Source of the DNA: Flavobacteriales bacterium
GTDB taxonomy: Bacteria > Bacteroidota > Bacteroidia > Flavobacteriales > Flavobacteriaceae
Direction: 5' to 3'
DNA: 5,268 bases
NCBI GenBank assembly: GCA_015494775.1
Contig: WGAP01000003.1
Location: 1 to 5,268, forward strand
The notes below the pieces were generated by a model. It saw only the letters and a list, made by a program, of their open reading frames with translations. It was not told the origin of the DNA and searched no databases. The number at the start of each line of letters is the position of its first letter. Position 1 is the stretch's first letter. The position numbers and the translations under genes were made by a program. Below, one piece after another: positions 1 through 5,268 of the stretch.

Positions 1-1
1 C

Positions 2-1678
2 GGAGAAGGAGAATTTAATACGGCTGTGGGCTATCATGCCTTGCGAAACAATACCACGGGTTCATACAATACAGCCATAGGTGCCTGGACCTTACAGTCC
101 AATGTGTCGGGTGATCGAAACACGGCTACGGGTTTTGCCGCTTTGGCGGCCAATGATGACGGAAATGACAATACGGCCTACGGATACGGCGCCTTGCAAG
201 CCAATAGCTCGGGTAATTACAATACGGCCATCGGAAGCCGGGCCCTTCAAGCCAACACTAGCGGAAATTATAATACAGCCATGGGTTATCGCGCATTGAG
301 TTCCAATACCACGGGTATTGAAAATACGGCCTTGGGTTCCGAAGCCCTGCGCGACAATACCACGGCTTCCAAAAATAGCGCCGCAGGATTCCAAGCGTTG
401 GCTTCCAATCAAACCGGAAAGGAAAACACCGCCGCAGGTGTTCAGGCCTTGAAACAAAATACCACCGGAAGTTATAACACGGCTTTGGGAGCATATAGCC
501 TGGAAAGCAACACCACCGGAAGCAAAAACTGCGCTATCGGTTACCAGGCGTTGGACAACAATACCACCGGTTCACATAATGTGGCCATTGGAAAAAAAGC
601 GCTGATGCATAACGGAATAGGTAGTAAGTCGGTGGCTATCGGTAATAATGCATTGCGCAATAACGGTAACGGAGCCACCCAACCGCATCAGGCATCTTTC
701 AATACCGCCATTGGTAATAATGCCCTGAAAAACAATTCCACGGGATATAATAATACGGCCATCGGAAACGATGCCGCCTATAACAATACGATAGGACATG
801 ATAATGTGGCGGTGGGGAATTTGGCTCTTTTTAACAATACGAGCGGATCGTATAACGTGGCCGTAGGTTTACAATCCTTATACTACAACACCACCGGTTC
901 GGAAAATGTGGCCGCAGGAAATCTGGCGTTATATAACAACACCACTGGAACCAAAAATACGGCCGTAGGTCAATATGCCTTGTATAGCAATACCACGGGT
1001 ACGGGTAATGTGGCTCTCGGAAAAGATGCTTATTTCACGGACGGCGCACTTAATAATACGCTGTGTATGGGTTATTGGTCCGGAGCCATGAGCAACGTGT
1101 CGGATCGGTTTGAAATAGGGAACACGTCCATGACTTGGATTGGTGGTCAGGAACCGTGGAGCACATATAGCGACCGGCGTTTTAAAACACAAGTAAAAGA
1201 TGATGTAAAAGGTTTGGATTTTATTCTGCGTTTACGGCCGGTGAGCTATCACTGGGACATTCATAAACTCAATGATGCATTGGTGCGTATTCAACACAAA
1301 AAGCAAGTGGAAGATTGGCCGGGACGTTATGATATTGAAAAAATCAAGATGACCGGTTTCATAGCCCAAGAGGTGGAACAAGCCGCCCGGGAAGCGGGTT
1401 ATGATTTTAGCGGCGTTCGTAAGGCCGATGACGCCTTGGGAATGTATAGCATCAGCTATGCGGAATTTGTGGTTCCTTTGGTTAAAGCCATTCAGGAACA
1501 GCAGGAAATCATCGCCGGTCAGAATGATAAGTTGGCCGAATTGAACAAACAAGCCGAAGAAGACCAAGAGGTAATTGATAGGTTGGAAATCAAAAACCGT
1601 CAATTGCAATCCGAGCTTGAATCGTTGATGCAAACCTATGAACAATTGAAATCGGTCCAAGCACAAAATTCCCATTAA
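2..1678 (+). CDS. Repeat-rich surface protein with C-terminal S74 intramolecular chaperone domain (5' partial)
   Basis: The frame is open to the left edge and already in repeat register (residues GEGEFNTAV before the GTG at 26), so the true start lies outside the window and GTG 26 is internal. Of 558 visible residues, 10-339 are 19 copies of a 17-residue unit, roughly GxxALxxNTTGSxNTAI, followed by a degenerate copy. Residues about 387-510 match the peptidase S74 family: SDRRFK (S390, D391, K395), GFIAQEVEQ (452-460) and a VPLVKAIQEQQ segment. In known phage members this domain trimerises the fibre, then cuts itself off just before the Asp of the SD pair using a Ser/Lys pair. Residues 490-555 form a probable coiled coil. 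By inference this is a trimeric, fibre-like surface or extracellular protein. The export signal and N-terminus are not visible, and no T9SS sorting domain is present. The stop is followed after 40 bases by a secreted protein gene, probably in the same transcript. The S74 and repeat assignments are firm; the function is not. Confidence 0.88.
   Translation, partial: GEGEFNTAVGYHALRNNTTGSYNTAIGAWTLQSNVSGDRNTATGFAALAANDDGNDNTAYGYGALQANSSGNYNTAIGSRALQANTSGNYNTAMGYRALSSNTTGIENTALGSEALRDNTTASKNSAAGFQALASNQTGKENTAAGVQALKQNTTGSYNTALGAYSLESNTTGSKNCAIGYQALDNNTTGSHNVAIGKKALMHNGIGSKSVAIGNNALRNNGNGATQPHQASFNTAIGNNALKNNSTGYNNTAIGNDAAYNNTIGHDNVAVGNLALFNNTSGSYNVAVGLQSLYYNTTGSENVAAGNLALYNNTTGTKNTAVGQYALYSNTTGTGNVALGKDAYFTDGALNNTLCMGYWSGAMSNVSDRFEIGNTSMTWIGGQEPWSTYSDRRFKTQVKDDVKGLDFILRLRPVSYHWDIHKLNDALVRIQHKKQVEDWPGRYDIEKIKMTGFIAQEVEQAAREAGYDFSGVRKADDALGMYSISYAEFVVPLVKAIQEQQEIIAGQNDKLAELNKQAEEDQEVIDRLEIKNRQLQSELESLMQTYEQLKSVQAQNSH
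29..1018 (+). repeat. Nineteen 51-bp tandem coding repeats (17-residue units)
   Basis: Units begin with a Gly codon at 29 and recur every 51 bases without a break to 640 (12 units). One 72-base unit occupies 641-712, and six more 51-base units run to 1018. Conserved positions are the first Gly, Ala-Leu at 4-5, Asn at 8, Gly at 11 and Asn-x-Ala at 14-16. The copies differ at many codons, so this is an old, diverged array and not a recent expansion. Regular Gly/Asn-turn units ending in small hydrophobic residues resemble the beta-roll or beta-prism stacks of trimeric fibres and adhesin heads; that fold is inferred. Confidence 0.9.
1169..1174 (+). other. Predicted S74 autocleavage site (Ser-Asp codons)
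   Basis: The codons AGC GAC encode Ser390-Asp391 (visible numbering) at the start of the SDRRFK motif, with the Lys codon at 1184-1186. In phage tail-spike members of the family the chain is cut between these two residues after trimer assembly, with Ser and the downstream Lys as key residues. If the same occurs here, the mature protein ends at Ser390 and a C-terminal piece of about 168 residues is released. The motif is visible; cleavage in this protein is inferred. Confidence 0.6.
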
Positions 1679-1718
1679 AATCATAGAAAATTTAATCAAT
1701 AAAAAAAAATCAAATACC

Positions 1719-2201
1719 ATGAAAAAAATAGTTTTACTGTTCGTATTGATTTTGTCCGTTCATTCGCTTTCGGCACAATTGGCCGTAAAAAAATGGAGTA
1801 TTTCCTCGCAAGGCGGTTCGGCATCGTCGAGTGGAGGGATAGGCATGGTGTTCACCATAGGTGAATTGGCCGTGCGTGAATACACTTCGGGTGGTGTTTT
1901 GTTGTCAGAAAGTTTTGTGGGGCCCGACATTGCCGCTTTGGATGTAGAAGATTATCAACTTTTGGAGGATGTGTTGATTTATCCCAATCCGGTGTCGCAT
2001 AACCTTTATGTGCGCTTACCGGAAACGATGCAATATGAAGTAAAGTTAATGGATATGACCGGCAAAGAAGTTATCGGGAAACAGGGAAGGGGTGAATTGG
2101 TTTCATTGGATATTTCATCCTTGGCCCAAGGTACGTATTTGCTCTTGGTCATTGACCGATCGGAACATAGGATGCACGTGTTTAAAGTGGAAAAACGCTG
2201 A
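1719..2201 (+). CDS. Small secreted protein with T9SS type A C-terminal sorting domain
   Basis: This 160-residue protein starts with a clear signal peptide: MKK, a hydrophobic stretch at 4-14, and a likely signal peptidase I cut after LSA (between A19 and Q20). Residues 26-70 carry a Ser/Gly-rich segment leading to FTIGE and then SESFVGPD. This resembles the short N-terminal module seen before sorting domains in many Bacteroidota proteins. Residues about 86-160 are a Por secretion system sorting domain: IYPNP (87-91), MDMTGKEV (111-118), DISSLAQGTYLLLV (131-144) and a basic C-terminus. Such domains carry proteins across the outer membrane by the type IX system and are usually removed as the cargo is attached to the surface. 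With the sorting domain gone only about 65 residues would remain, so it may be a surface anchor or partner and not an enzyme. The leader is A-rich with no Shine-Dalgarno sequence, as is usual in this phylum. It lies 40 bases after the S74 repeat protein and before a terminator. Confidence 0.87.
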   Translation: MKKIVLLFVLILSVHSLSAQLAVKKWSISSQGGSASSSGGIGMVFTIGELAVREYTSGGVLLSESFVGPDIAALDVEDYQLLEDVLIYPNPVSHNLYVRLPETMQYEVKLMDMTGKEVIGKQGRGELVSLDISSLAQGTYLLLVIDRSEHRMHVFKVEKR

Positions 2202-2290
2202 CGAATAAACTTACGGAAACAAACAACGCCATCCCACGGTGTGCGACAGAAAGCAAGTGGTTTTTCTCATAGCAGTGGGGTTATTGTAAG

Positions 2291-2315
2291 GCCCGGGCTC
2301 CGGCCCGGGTTTTTT
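2291..2315 (+). terminator. Rho-independent terminator after the surface-protein pair
   Basis: A perfect 7-bp all-G/C stem (CCCGGGC at 2292-2298 with GCCCGGG at 2303-2309) closes a TCCG loop and is followed at once by six T (2310-2315). It lies 90 bases after the stop at 2201 and points in the direction of the two upstream genes. The other strand has no T tract after the stem, so it works only for forward transcription. Confidence 0.93.
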
Positions 2316-2479
2316 GTTATAAATCATAAATTCCGTCTAACGGTCTTGGATATTTAACGATAAAACTGATTATTTGAAAATCCCGCGCCAGGGATGGGAG
2401 CGGTATGAGCCGCCGGCGGTGCCGATGGTTTTCCGCCCGGCGGAGGCGACCGGAGGAAGCCCCACGCACGGGCGGGCGC

Positions 2480-2500
2480 GGGCGCGCGGGACGTGCGCCC
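2480..2500 (+). repeat. GC-rich hairpin in the apical loop of the structured element
   Basis: GGGCGCGC (2480-2487) can pair with GTGCGCCC (2493-2500), 8 bp including one G-T pair, around the loop GGGAC. It lies inside the 72-base loop of the long arm. Several GGGCG/GCGGG runs nearby allow other pairings, so the exact fold is uncertain. Confidence 0.45.
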
Positions 2501-2548
2501 GAGTAAAACCACGGCATCCGCCAAGGCGAATATGAGCGGACAGCCCGG

Positions 2549-2577
2549 TCCCGACATCGCGCAAGCGATGTGCGGGA
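2549..2577 (+). repeat. Hairpin with GCAA tetraloop
   Basis: ACATCGC (2554-2560) pairs perfectly with GCGATGT (2565-2571) around GCAA, a GNRA-type loop that stabilises RNA hairpins. The stem continues as TCCCG (2549-2553) with CGGGA (2573-2577) past one bulged G at 2572, giving 12 bp. The following bases are CCCTAAAAAAC and contain no T tract, so it is not a forward terminator. It forms the 3' arm of the structured element. Confidence 0.7.
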
Positions 2578-2614
2578 GGCGCCCTAAAAAACAAAAAACA
2601 TCCGGTAAATCACC

Positions 2615-2645
2615 TTGGTTTTTCAACGGGCAAAAACTAACTTTG
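2615..2645 (+). promoter_or_regulatory. Bacteroidota-type promoter of the aminotransferase operon
   Basis: TAACTTTG (2638-2645) matches the phylum's -7 consensus TAnnTTTG exactly. TTGG (2615-2618), 19 bases upstream, fits the -33 box. Transcription should start near 2650-2653, leaving a leader of about 10-13 bases before the ATG at 2663. This supports that ATG as the start and rules out the upstream in-frame TTG at 2615, which would lie outside the transcript. Confidence 0.75.
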
Positions 2646-2662
2646 CATCAAAACACGAAAAT

Positions 2663-3868
2663 ATGCCCGCACTGTCGCAACTGTCGGCGCAAATGCCCGC
2701 ATCGCCCATACGTAAACTGGTTCCCTATGCCAACGCCGCCAAAAAACGCGGTATCAAGGTGTATCATCTCAACATCGGCCAACCCGACATTCCCACGCCC
2801 CGAAACGTGCTGGAAGCCATAGGCCGCTTCGATGCGCCGCTTATCCCCTACACCATGTCGCAAGGCACCGAAAGCTACCGCCAAGGATTGGCACGTTATT
2901 ACGCCAAACACAACATCCATGTTACGGCCGACGACATCATCGTAACCACCGGGGGAAGCGAAGCGCTGCTCTTTACCGTAGGCAGCATTGCCGACCCGGG
3001 CGACGAAATCATTATCCCCGAACCTTATTATGCCAACTACAATAGTTTTGTAACGCTTTTCAAGGTAAAACCCGTTCCGGTGCAGTCGAAAATCGAAAAT
3101 AATTTCGCCCTGCCGCCCGTGCGGGAATTCGAAAAACTCATCACGCCGCGCACCAAAGCCATCCTGTACAGCAATCCGTCCAACCCCACGGGTTATGTCT
3201 ATACCGAAGACGAAGTGCGCCAACTGCGCGACCTGGCCCTTAAACACGACATTTTTATCATTGCCGACGAAGTGTATCGCGAATTTATCTACGGCGACAC
3301 CAAGCACCATTCCATCATGCATCAACCGGACATGGAAAACCATGCCATCCTGGTGGATTCGGTGTCGAAGCGTTACAGCATGTGCGGCGCCCGCATCGGT
3401 GCGGTGGTGAGCCGTAACAAAGCGCTGATGCAATCGGTGCTGCGCTTTGCCCAGGCACGATTGAGTCCGCCCACGCTGGGCCAATACGCCTCGGAGGCGG
3501 CCCTGCAAACGCCGCAAAGTTATTTTGACCGGGTGATTGCCGAATACAAAGCCCGCAGGGATTTGCTCATTGCCGGCCTGGAAAGTATTCCGGGCGTGCG
3601 CATCGGCTATCCCAAAGGCGCCTTTTACCTGATGGCTGAACTGCCGGTGGACGATTCGGAAAACTTCGCCCGCTGGATGCTCAGCGAATTCAACGACCGG
3701 GGCGAAACGGTGATGGTGGCTCCGGCCGGCGGTTTTTATTCCGATCCCGCCCTGGGTCGCCGCCAGGTGCGCATCGCCTATGTGCTGAACACCACCGACC
3801 TGCAACGCTCGGTGGAAATTCTACGTAAGGCCTTGGCCGCTTACCGTCAAGCTCACGGCCTTGATTAA
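2663..3868 (+). CDS. PLP-dependent class I/II aminotransferase (aspartate aminotransferase-like)
   Basis: This 401-residue protein is a normal-length fold-type I aminotransferase. It moves an amino group between an amino acid and a 2-oxoacid in the cytoplasm. Visible family features are HLNIGQPD near residues 35-42, GGSEAL (97-102), the EPYYANY segment (120-126) that packs near the cofactor, NPSNPTG with Asn174, DEVY with Asp202 and Tyr205, and SVSKRYSMCGARIG with the PLP-binding Lys236 and phosphate-contacting Arg244. Arg370 in RQVRIAY is the expected site for the substrate carboxylate. The donor amino acid cannot be read from these motifs; aspartate, alanine or aromatic substrates are all possible. 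ATG 2663 is chosen because a good promoter ends just upstream and conserved sequence begins soon after. A second in-frame ATG at 2693, in the same ATGCCCGCA context, is a less likely start. It is the first gene of a run with murB and pcm; its stop overlaps the murB start. Confidence 0.93.
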   Translation: MPALSQLSAQMPASPIRKLVPYANAAKKRGIKVYHLNIGQPDIPTPRNVLEAIGRFDAPLIPYTMSQGTESYRQGLARYYAKHNIHVTADDIIVTTGGSEALLFTVGSIADPGDEIIIPEPYYANYNSFVTLFKVKPVPVQSKIENNFALPPVREFEKLITPRTKAILYSNPSNPTGYVYTEDEVRQLRDLALKHDIFIIADEVYREFIYGDTKHHSIMHQPDMENHAILVDSVSKRYSMCGARIGAVVSRNKALMQSVLRFAQARLSPPTLGQYASEAALQTPQSYFDRVIAEYKARRDLLIAGLESIPGVRIGYPKGAFYLMAELPVDDSENFARWMLSEFNDRGETVMVAPAGGFYSDPALGRRQVRIAYVLNTTDLQRSVEILRKALAAYRQAHGLD

Positions 3869-4892
3869 TGTAAAGGAAAACATATCGCTCAAAGCTCATA
3901 ACACTTTCGGCCTGGATGTTAGGGCGCGCCTTGTGGCCCTGTTGCATCAGCCGGAGGATTTGATGCCCCTTTTGGAACATTACCGTGATGTGCCGGTGCT
4001 TTTTTTGGGCGAAGGAAGCAACGTGCTTTTCCTGGAAGACTTTGACGGATTGGTGATTTTAAACCGCTTGGAAGGCGGCATCGAAATTCTCGACCGGAAT
4101 CGGGAAAGCATTCACATCACTGTTTCGGGCGGGATGCATTGGCATGACGTGGTGCGCTATGCCGTGGAACAGGATTGGCAGGGCATCGAAAGTTTGGCGC
4201 TTATTCCTGGCAAAGCGGGCACGGCGCCTTTTCAAAACATCGGCGCCTACGGAAACGAATTGGCCGACGTGCTTACGGCCTGCTACGCGATTGACACCCG
4301 CACGGGACGGAATTTGCGTTTACGCAAAGAAGAATGTGGCTTCGGCTATCGAAATTCGCTTTTCAAGCGGGAACCGGGGCGTTATTTTATCCACCGCTTG
4401 GAACTGCGTCTGTATCCGGGACGCCGGCCGCAGGTGCGTTATCGTGCCCTGGAAAATTACCTGACCGAACGCGGCATAAAACACCCGGCCATCCAAGATG
4501 TTTTCCGTGCAGTCATCGACATTCGCCTATCGAAACTCCCCGACCCCGCCGTTACGGGCAATGCCGGCAGTTTTTTTAAAAATCCGGTTATCGACCGCAG
4601 GCATTACGAGGAACTGAAACAACGGTATCCCGACTTGCCCGCCTACCCCGCCGGCAATGAGCGGGTCAAAGTGCCGGCCGGTTGGCTTATCGACCGGGCC
4701 GGATGGAAAGGTTTTCGCGAAGGCGATGCAGGCGTGCATCCCAAGCAAGCCCTCGTGCTGGTAAATTACGGTCAAGCCACGGGATTTCAAATCTACAAAT
4801 TGGCCCAACGCATTATGGCCGACGTGTTCGACCGTTACGGTATCGAATTGGAACCCGAAGTGCGCATCATTCGTAACGCCACAAAACAATAG
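3861..4892 (+). CDS. murB: UDP-N-acetylenolpyruvoylglucosamine reductase (MurB, type I)
   Basis: MurB uses FAD and NADPH to reduce UDP-GlcNAc-enolpyruvate to UDP-N-acetylmuramate, the second committed step of peptidoglycan precursor synthesis in the cytoplasm. At 343 residues it is nearly the length of the E. coli enzyme. It shows NTFG (14-17), the FAD-binding LGEGSNVLF region (49-57), PGKAGTAPFQNIGAYG (116-131), GFGYRNS with Arg164, KLPDP followed by GNAGSFFKNP with the proton-donor Ser237, and LEPEVR with Glu333. These three residues correspond to E. coli Arg159, Ser229 and Glu325, so the active site looks complete. The KLPDP/GNAGSFFKNP arrangement fits type I MurB. The start is TTG 3861: no ATG or GTG is available before the conserved NTFG motif, and the ATG at 3868 is in another frame and meets a stop at once. 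TTG overlaps the aminotransferase gene by 8 bases, which suggests translational coupling. No terminator separates it from either neighbour. Confidence 0.96.
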   Translation: MINVKENISLKAHNTFGLDVRARLVALLHQPEDLMPLLEHYRDVPVLFLGEGSNVLFLEDFDGLVILNRLEGGIEILDRNRESIHITVSGGMHWHDVVRYAVEQDWQGIESLALIPGKAGTAPFQNIGAYGNELADVLTACYAIDTRTGRNLRLRKEECGFGYRNSLFKREPGRYFIHRLELRLYPGRRPQVRYRALENYLTERGIKHPAIQDVFRAVIDIRLSKLPDPAVTGNAGSFFKNPVIDRRHYEELKQRYPDLPAYPAGNERVKVPAGWLIDRAGWKGFREGDAGVHPKQALVLVNYGQATGFQIYKLAQRIMADVFDRYGIELEPEVRIIRNATKQ

Positions 4893-4894
4893 GT

Positions 4895-5268
4895 ATGCAT
4901 GCCGATGACGATTTGAAATTTGTCCGACCGCGCAGGGAATTGATCAACACGCTTCGCGCCAAAGGCATCACCGACCCACGCATGCTTCAAGCCATGGAGC
5001 GCGTACCGCGCCATCGTTTTGTGGACCCGTCCATGGAACGCTTTGCCTACGAAGACCGGCCGCTGCCCATTGGCAACGACCAGACCATATCGCAGCCCTT
5101 TACGGTGGCTTTTATGACCCAATTGCTTGATGTACATCCGGGTATGAAAGTGCTGGAAGTGGGCACGGGTTCGGGGTATCAAACGGCGGTGTTGTTGGAA
5201 TTGGGAGCGCGTGTTTATTCGGTGGAACGAATCAAGGAATTGGCCGAGGAAGCCAAGCAGCGGTTGGA
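4895..5268 (+). CDS. pcm: Protein-L-isoaspartate O-methyltransferase (3' partial)
   Basis: Starting at ATG 4895, two bases after the murB stop, the frame stays open to the right edge and gives 124 residues. It matches the N-terminal half of protein-L-isoaspartate (D-aspartate) O-methyltransferase. That enzyme uses S-adenosylmethionine to methylate damaged isoaspartyl residues, which lets them revert to normal aspartyl linkages. Visible family signatures are MERVPRHRFV (34-43), the substrate-region motif IGNDQTISQPF (59-69), SAM-binding motif I VLEVGTGSGYQ (86-96), and the following acidic strand end VYSVER (107-112). The family is usually a little over 200 residues, so the C-terminal half lies beyond the window. 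The first residues, MHADDDLKFV, are not conserved, and no Shine-Dalgarno sequence is evident. The 2-base gap implies cotranscription and probable coupling with murB. The link to cell-wall synthesis is probably positional only. Confidence 0.94.
   Translation, partial: MHADDDLKFVRPRRELINTLRAKGITDPRMLQAMERVPRHRFVDPSMERFAYEDRPLPIGNDQTISQPFTVAFMTQLLDVHPGMKVLEVGTGSGYQTAVLLELGARVYSVERIKELAEEAKQRL

Larger units (their letters stand above)
2385..2585. other. GC-rich structured intergenic element with multi-arm fold
   Basis: Paired parts found by hand are as follows. A closing stem joins GCGCC (2385-2389) to GGCGC (2578-2582). A long arm pairs 2411-2432 with 2505-2528 through CGCC/GGCG, GGCGG/CCGCC, TGCCG/CGGCA and TGGTTTT/AAAACCA, about 21 bp broken only by an AA bulge and two single-base bulges. 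A second hairpin is at 2549-2577. The hexamer GAGCGG occurs on each side of the long arm (2398-2403 and 2534-2539), and TATGAGC also occurs twice (2404-2410, 2531-2537). The element sits in the 461-base gap between genes, after a terminator and before the promoter of the next operon. It could be a repeat or mobile-like palindromic element, or an independently expressed structured RNA. No reading frame in it looks like a protein. From memory, Bacteroidota genomes contain intergenic repeats with AGCGG boxes on both sides of a variable stem, but I cannot confirm membership. The rest of the gap (2202-2290, 2316-2384) shows nothing else I can name. Confidence 0.6.

Noticed and set aside
92..799. 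Several reverse-strand open frames in the repeat region
   Set aside because: They repeat with the same 51-base period as the forward gene and are its mirror image; no start signals or family motifs support them.
29..1018. CRISPR array
   Set aside because: The 51-base periodicity is a coding repeat kept in frame with diverged copies; there are no identical repeats separated by unique spacers.
1..1678. Prophage tail-fibre gene
   Set aside because: The S74 domain alone allows this, but no phage structural or lysis genes are visible and the next gene is a T9SS cargo. The missing left side prevents full exclusion.
2370..2376. Possible -7 box near TATTTG
   Set aside because: The two spacer bases of TAnnTTTG are absent and no upstream -33 box fits.
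2385..2585. Riboswitch or attenuator for the aminotransferase operon
   Set aside because: A good promoter lies downstream of the element at 2615-2645, so the main transcript would not contain it; no T tract follows its hairpins.
2615..2662. Upstream TTG start extending the aminotransferase by 16 residues
   Set aside because: The TTG is part of the likely -33 box and lies before the predicted transcription start; the added residues are not family-like.
2317..2822. Short open frames on both strands across the GC-rich gap
   Set aside because: Their translations are rich in Pro, Arg, Ala and Gly as expected from GC-rich noncoding DNA, and they overlap a strong folded structure and a promoter.
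2648..3805. Long reverse-strand open frame of 385 codons
   Set aside because: It lies entirely opposite the aminotransferase gene, whose catalytic motifs are all intact, and its translation shows no recognisable family. It reflects the codon bias of the real gene.

Overview
The window looks like a chromosomal segment from a member of the Bacteroidota. The main signs are a Por/type IX secretion (T9SS) type A C-terminal sorting domain, a TAnnTTTG-type -7 promoter box, A-rich leaders without Shine-Dalgarno sequences, and a surface protein of 17-residue NTAxG repeats capped by an S74 chaperone domain. The sequence does not fix the genus. By eye the right-hand genes are clearly richer in G+C than the left-hand pair; I did not compute values.

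Left block (1-2315). A gene cut by the left edge encodes a long repeat protein: 19 full copies of a 17-residue (51-bp) unit, then a peptidase S74 intramolecular chaperone domain and a C-terminal coiled coil. Forty bases later a short secreted protein begins, with a signal peptide and a T9SS sorting domain. A strong rho-independent terminator closes the pair. Together they look like a small cell-surface module.

Intergenic block (2202-2662). This 461-base stretch has no credible gene. It holds the terminator, an AT-rich spacer, a GC-rich structured element at about 2385-2585, and a promoter for the right-hand genes. The element has a 5-bp closing stem, a long arm of about 21 bp with small bulges, and a second hairpin with a GCAA tetraloop. 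Its long arm is flanked on both sides by the same GAGCGG hexamer. It lies between the terminator of one unit and the promoter of the next, so it is probably not a leader of either. It is the least explained part of the window.

Right block (2663-5268). Three tightly packed forward genes appear to form an operon: a PLP-dependent class I/II aminotransferase, murB (UDP-N-acetylenolpyruvoylglucosamine reductase, TTG start overlapping the previous gene by 8 bases), and pcm (protein-L-isoaspartate O-methyltransferase, beginning 2 bases after murB and cut by the right edge). They are housekeeping genes for amino-acid metabolism, peptidoglycan precursor synthesis and protein repair. Their close packing suggests shared transcription and translational coupling rather than one pathway.
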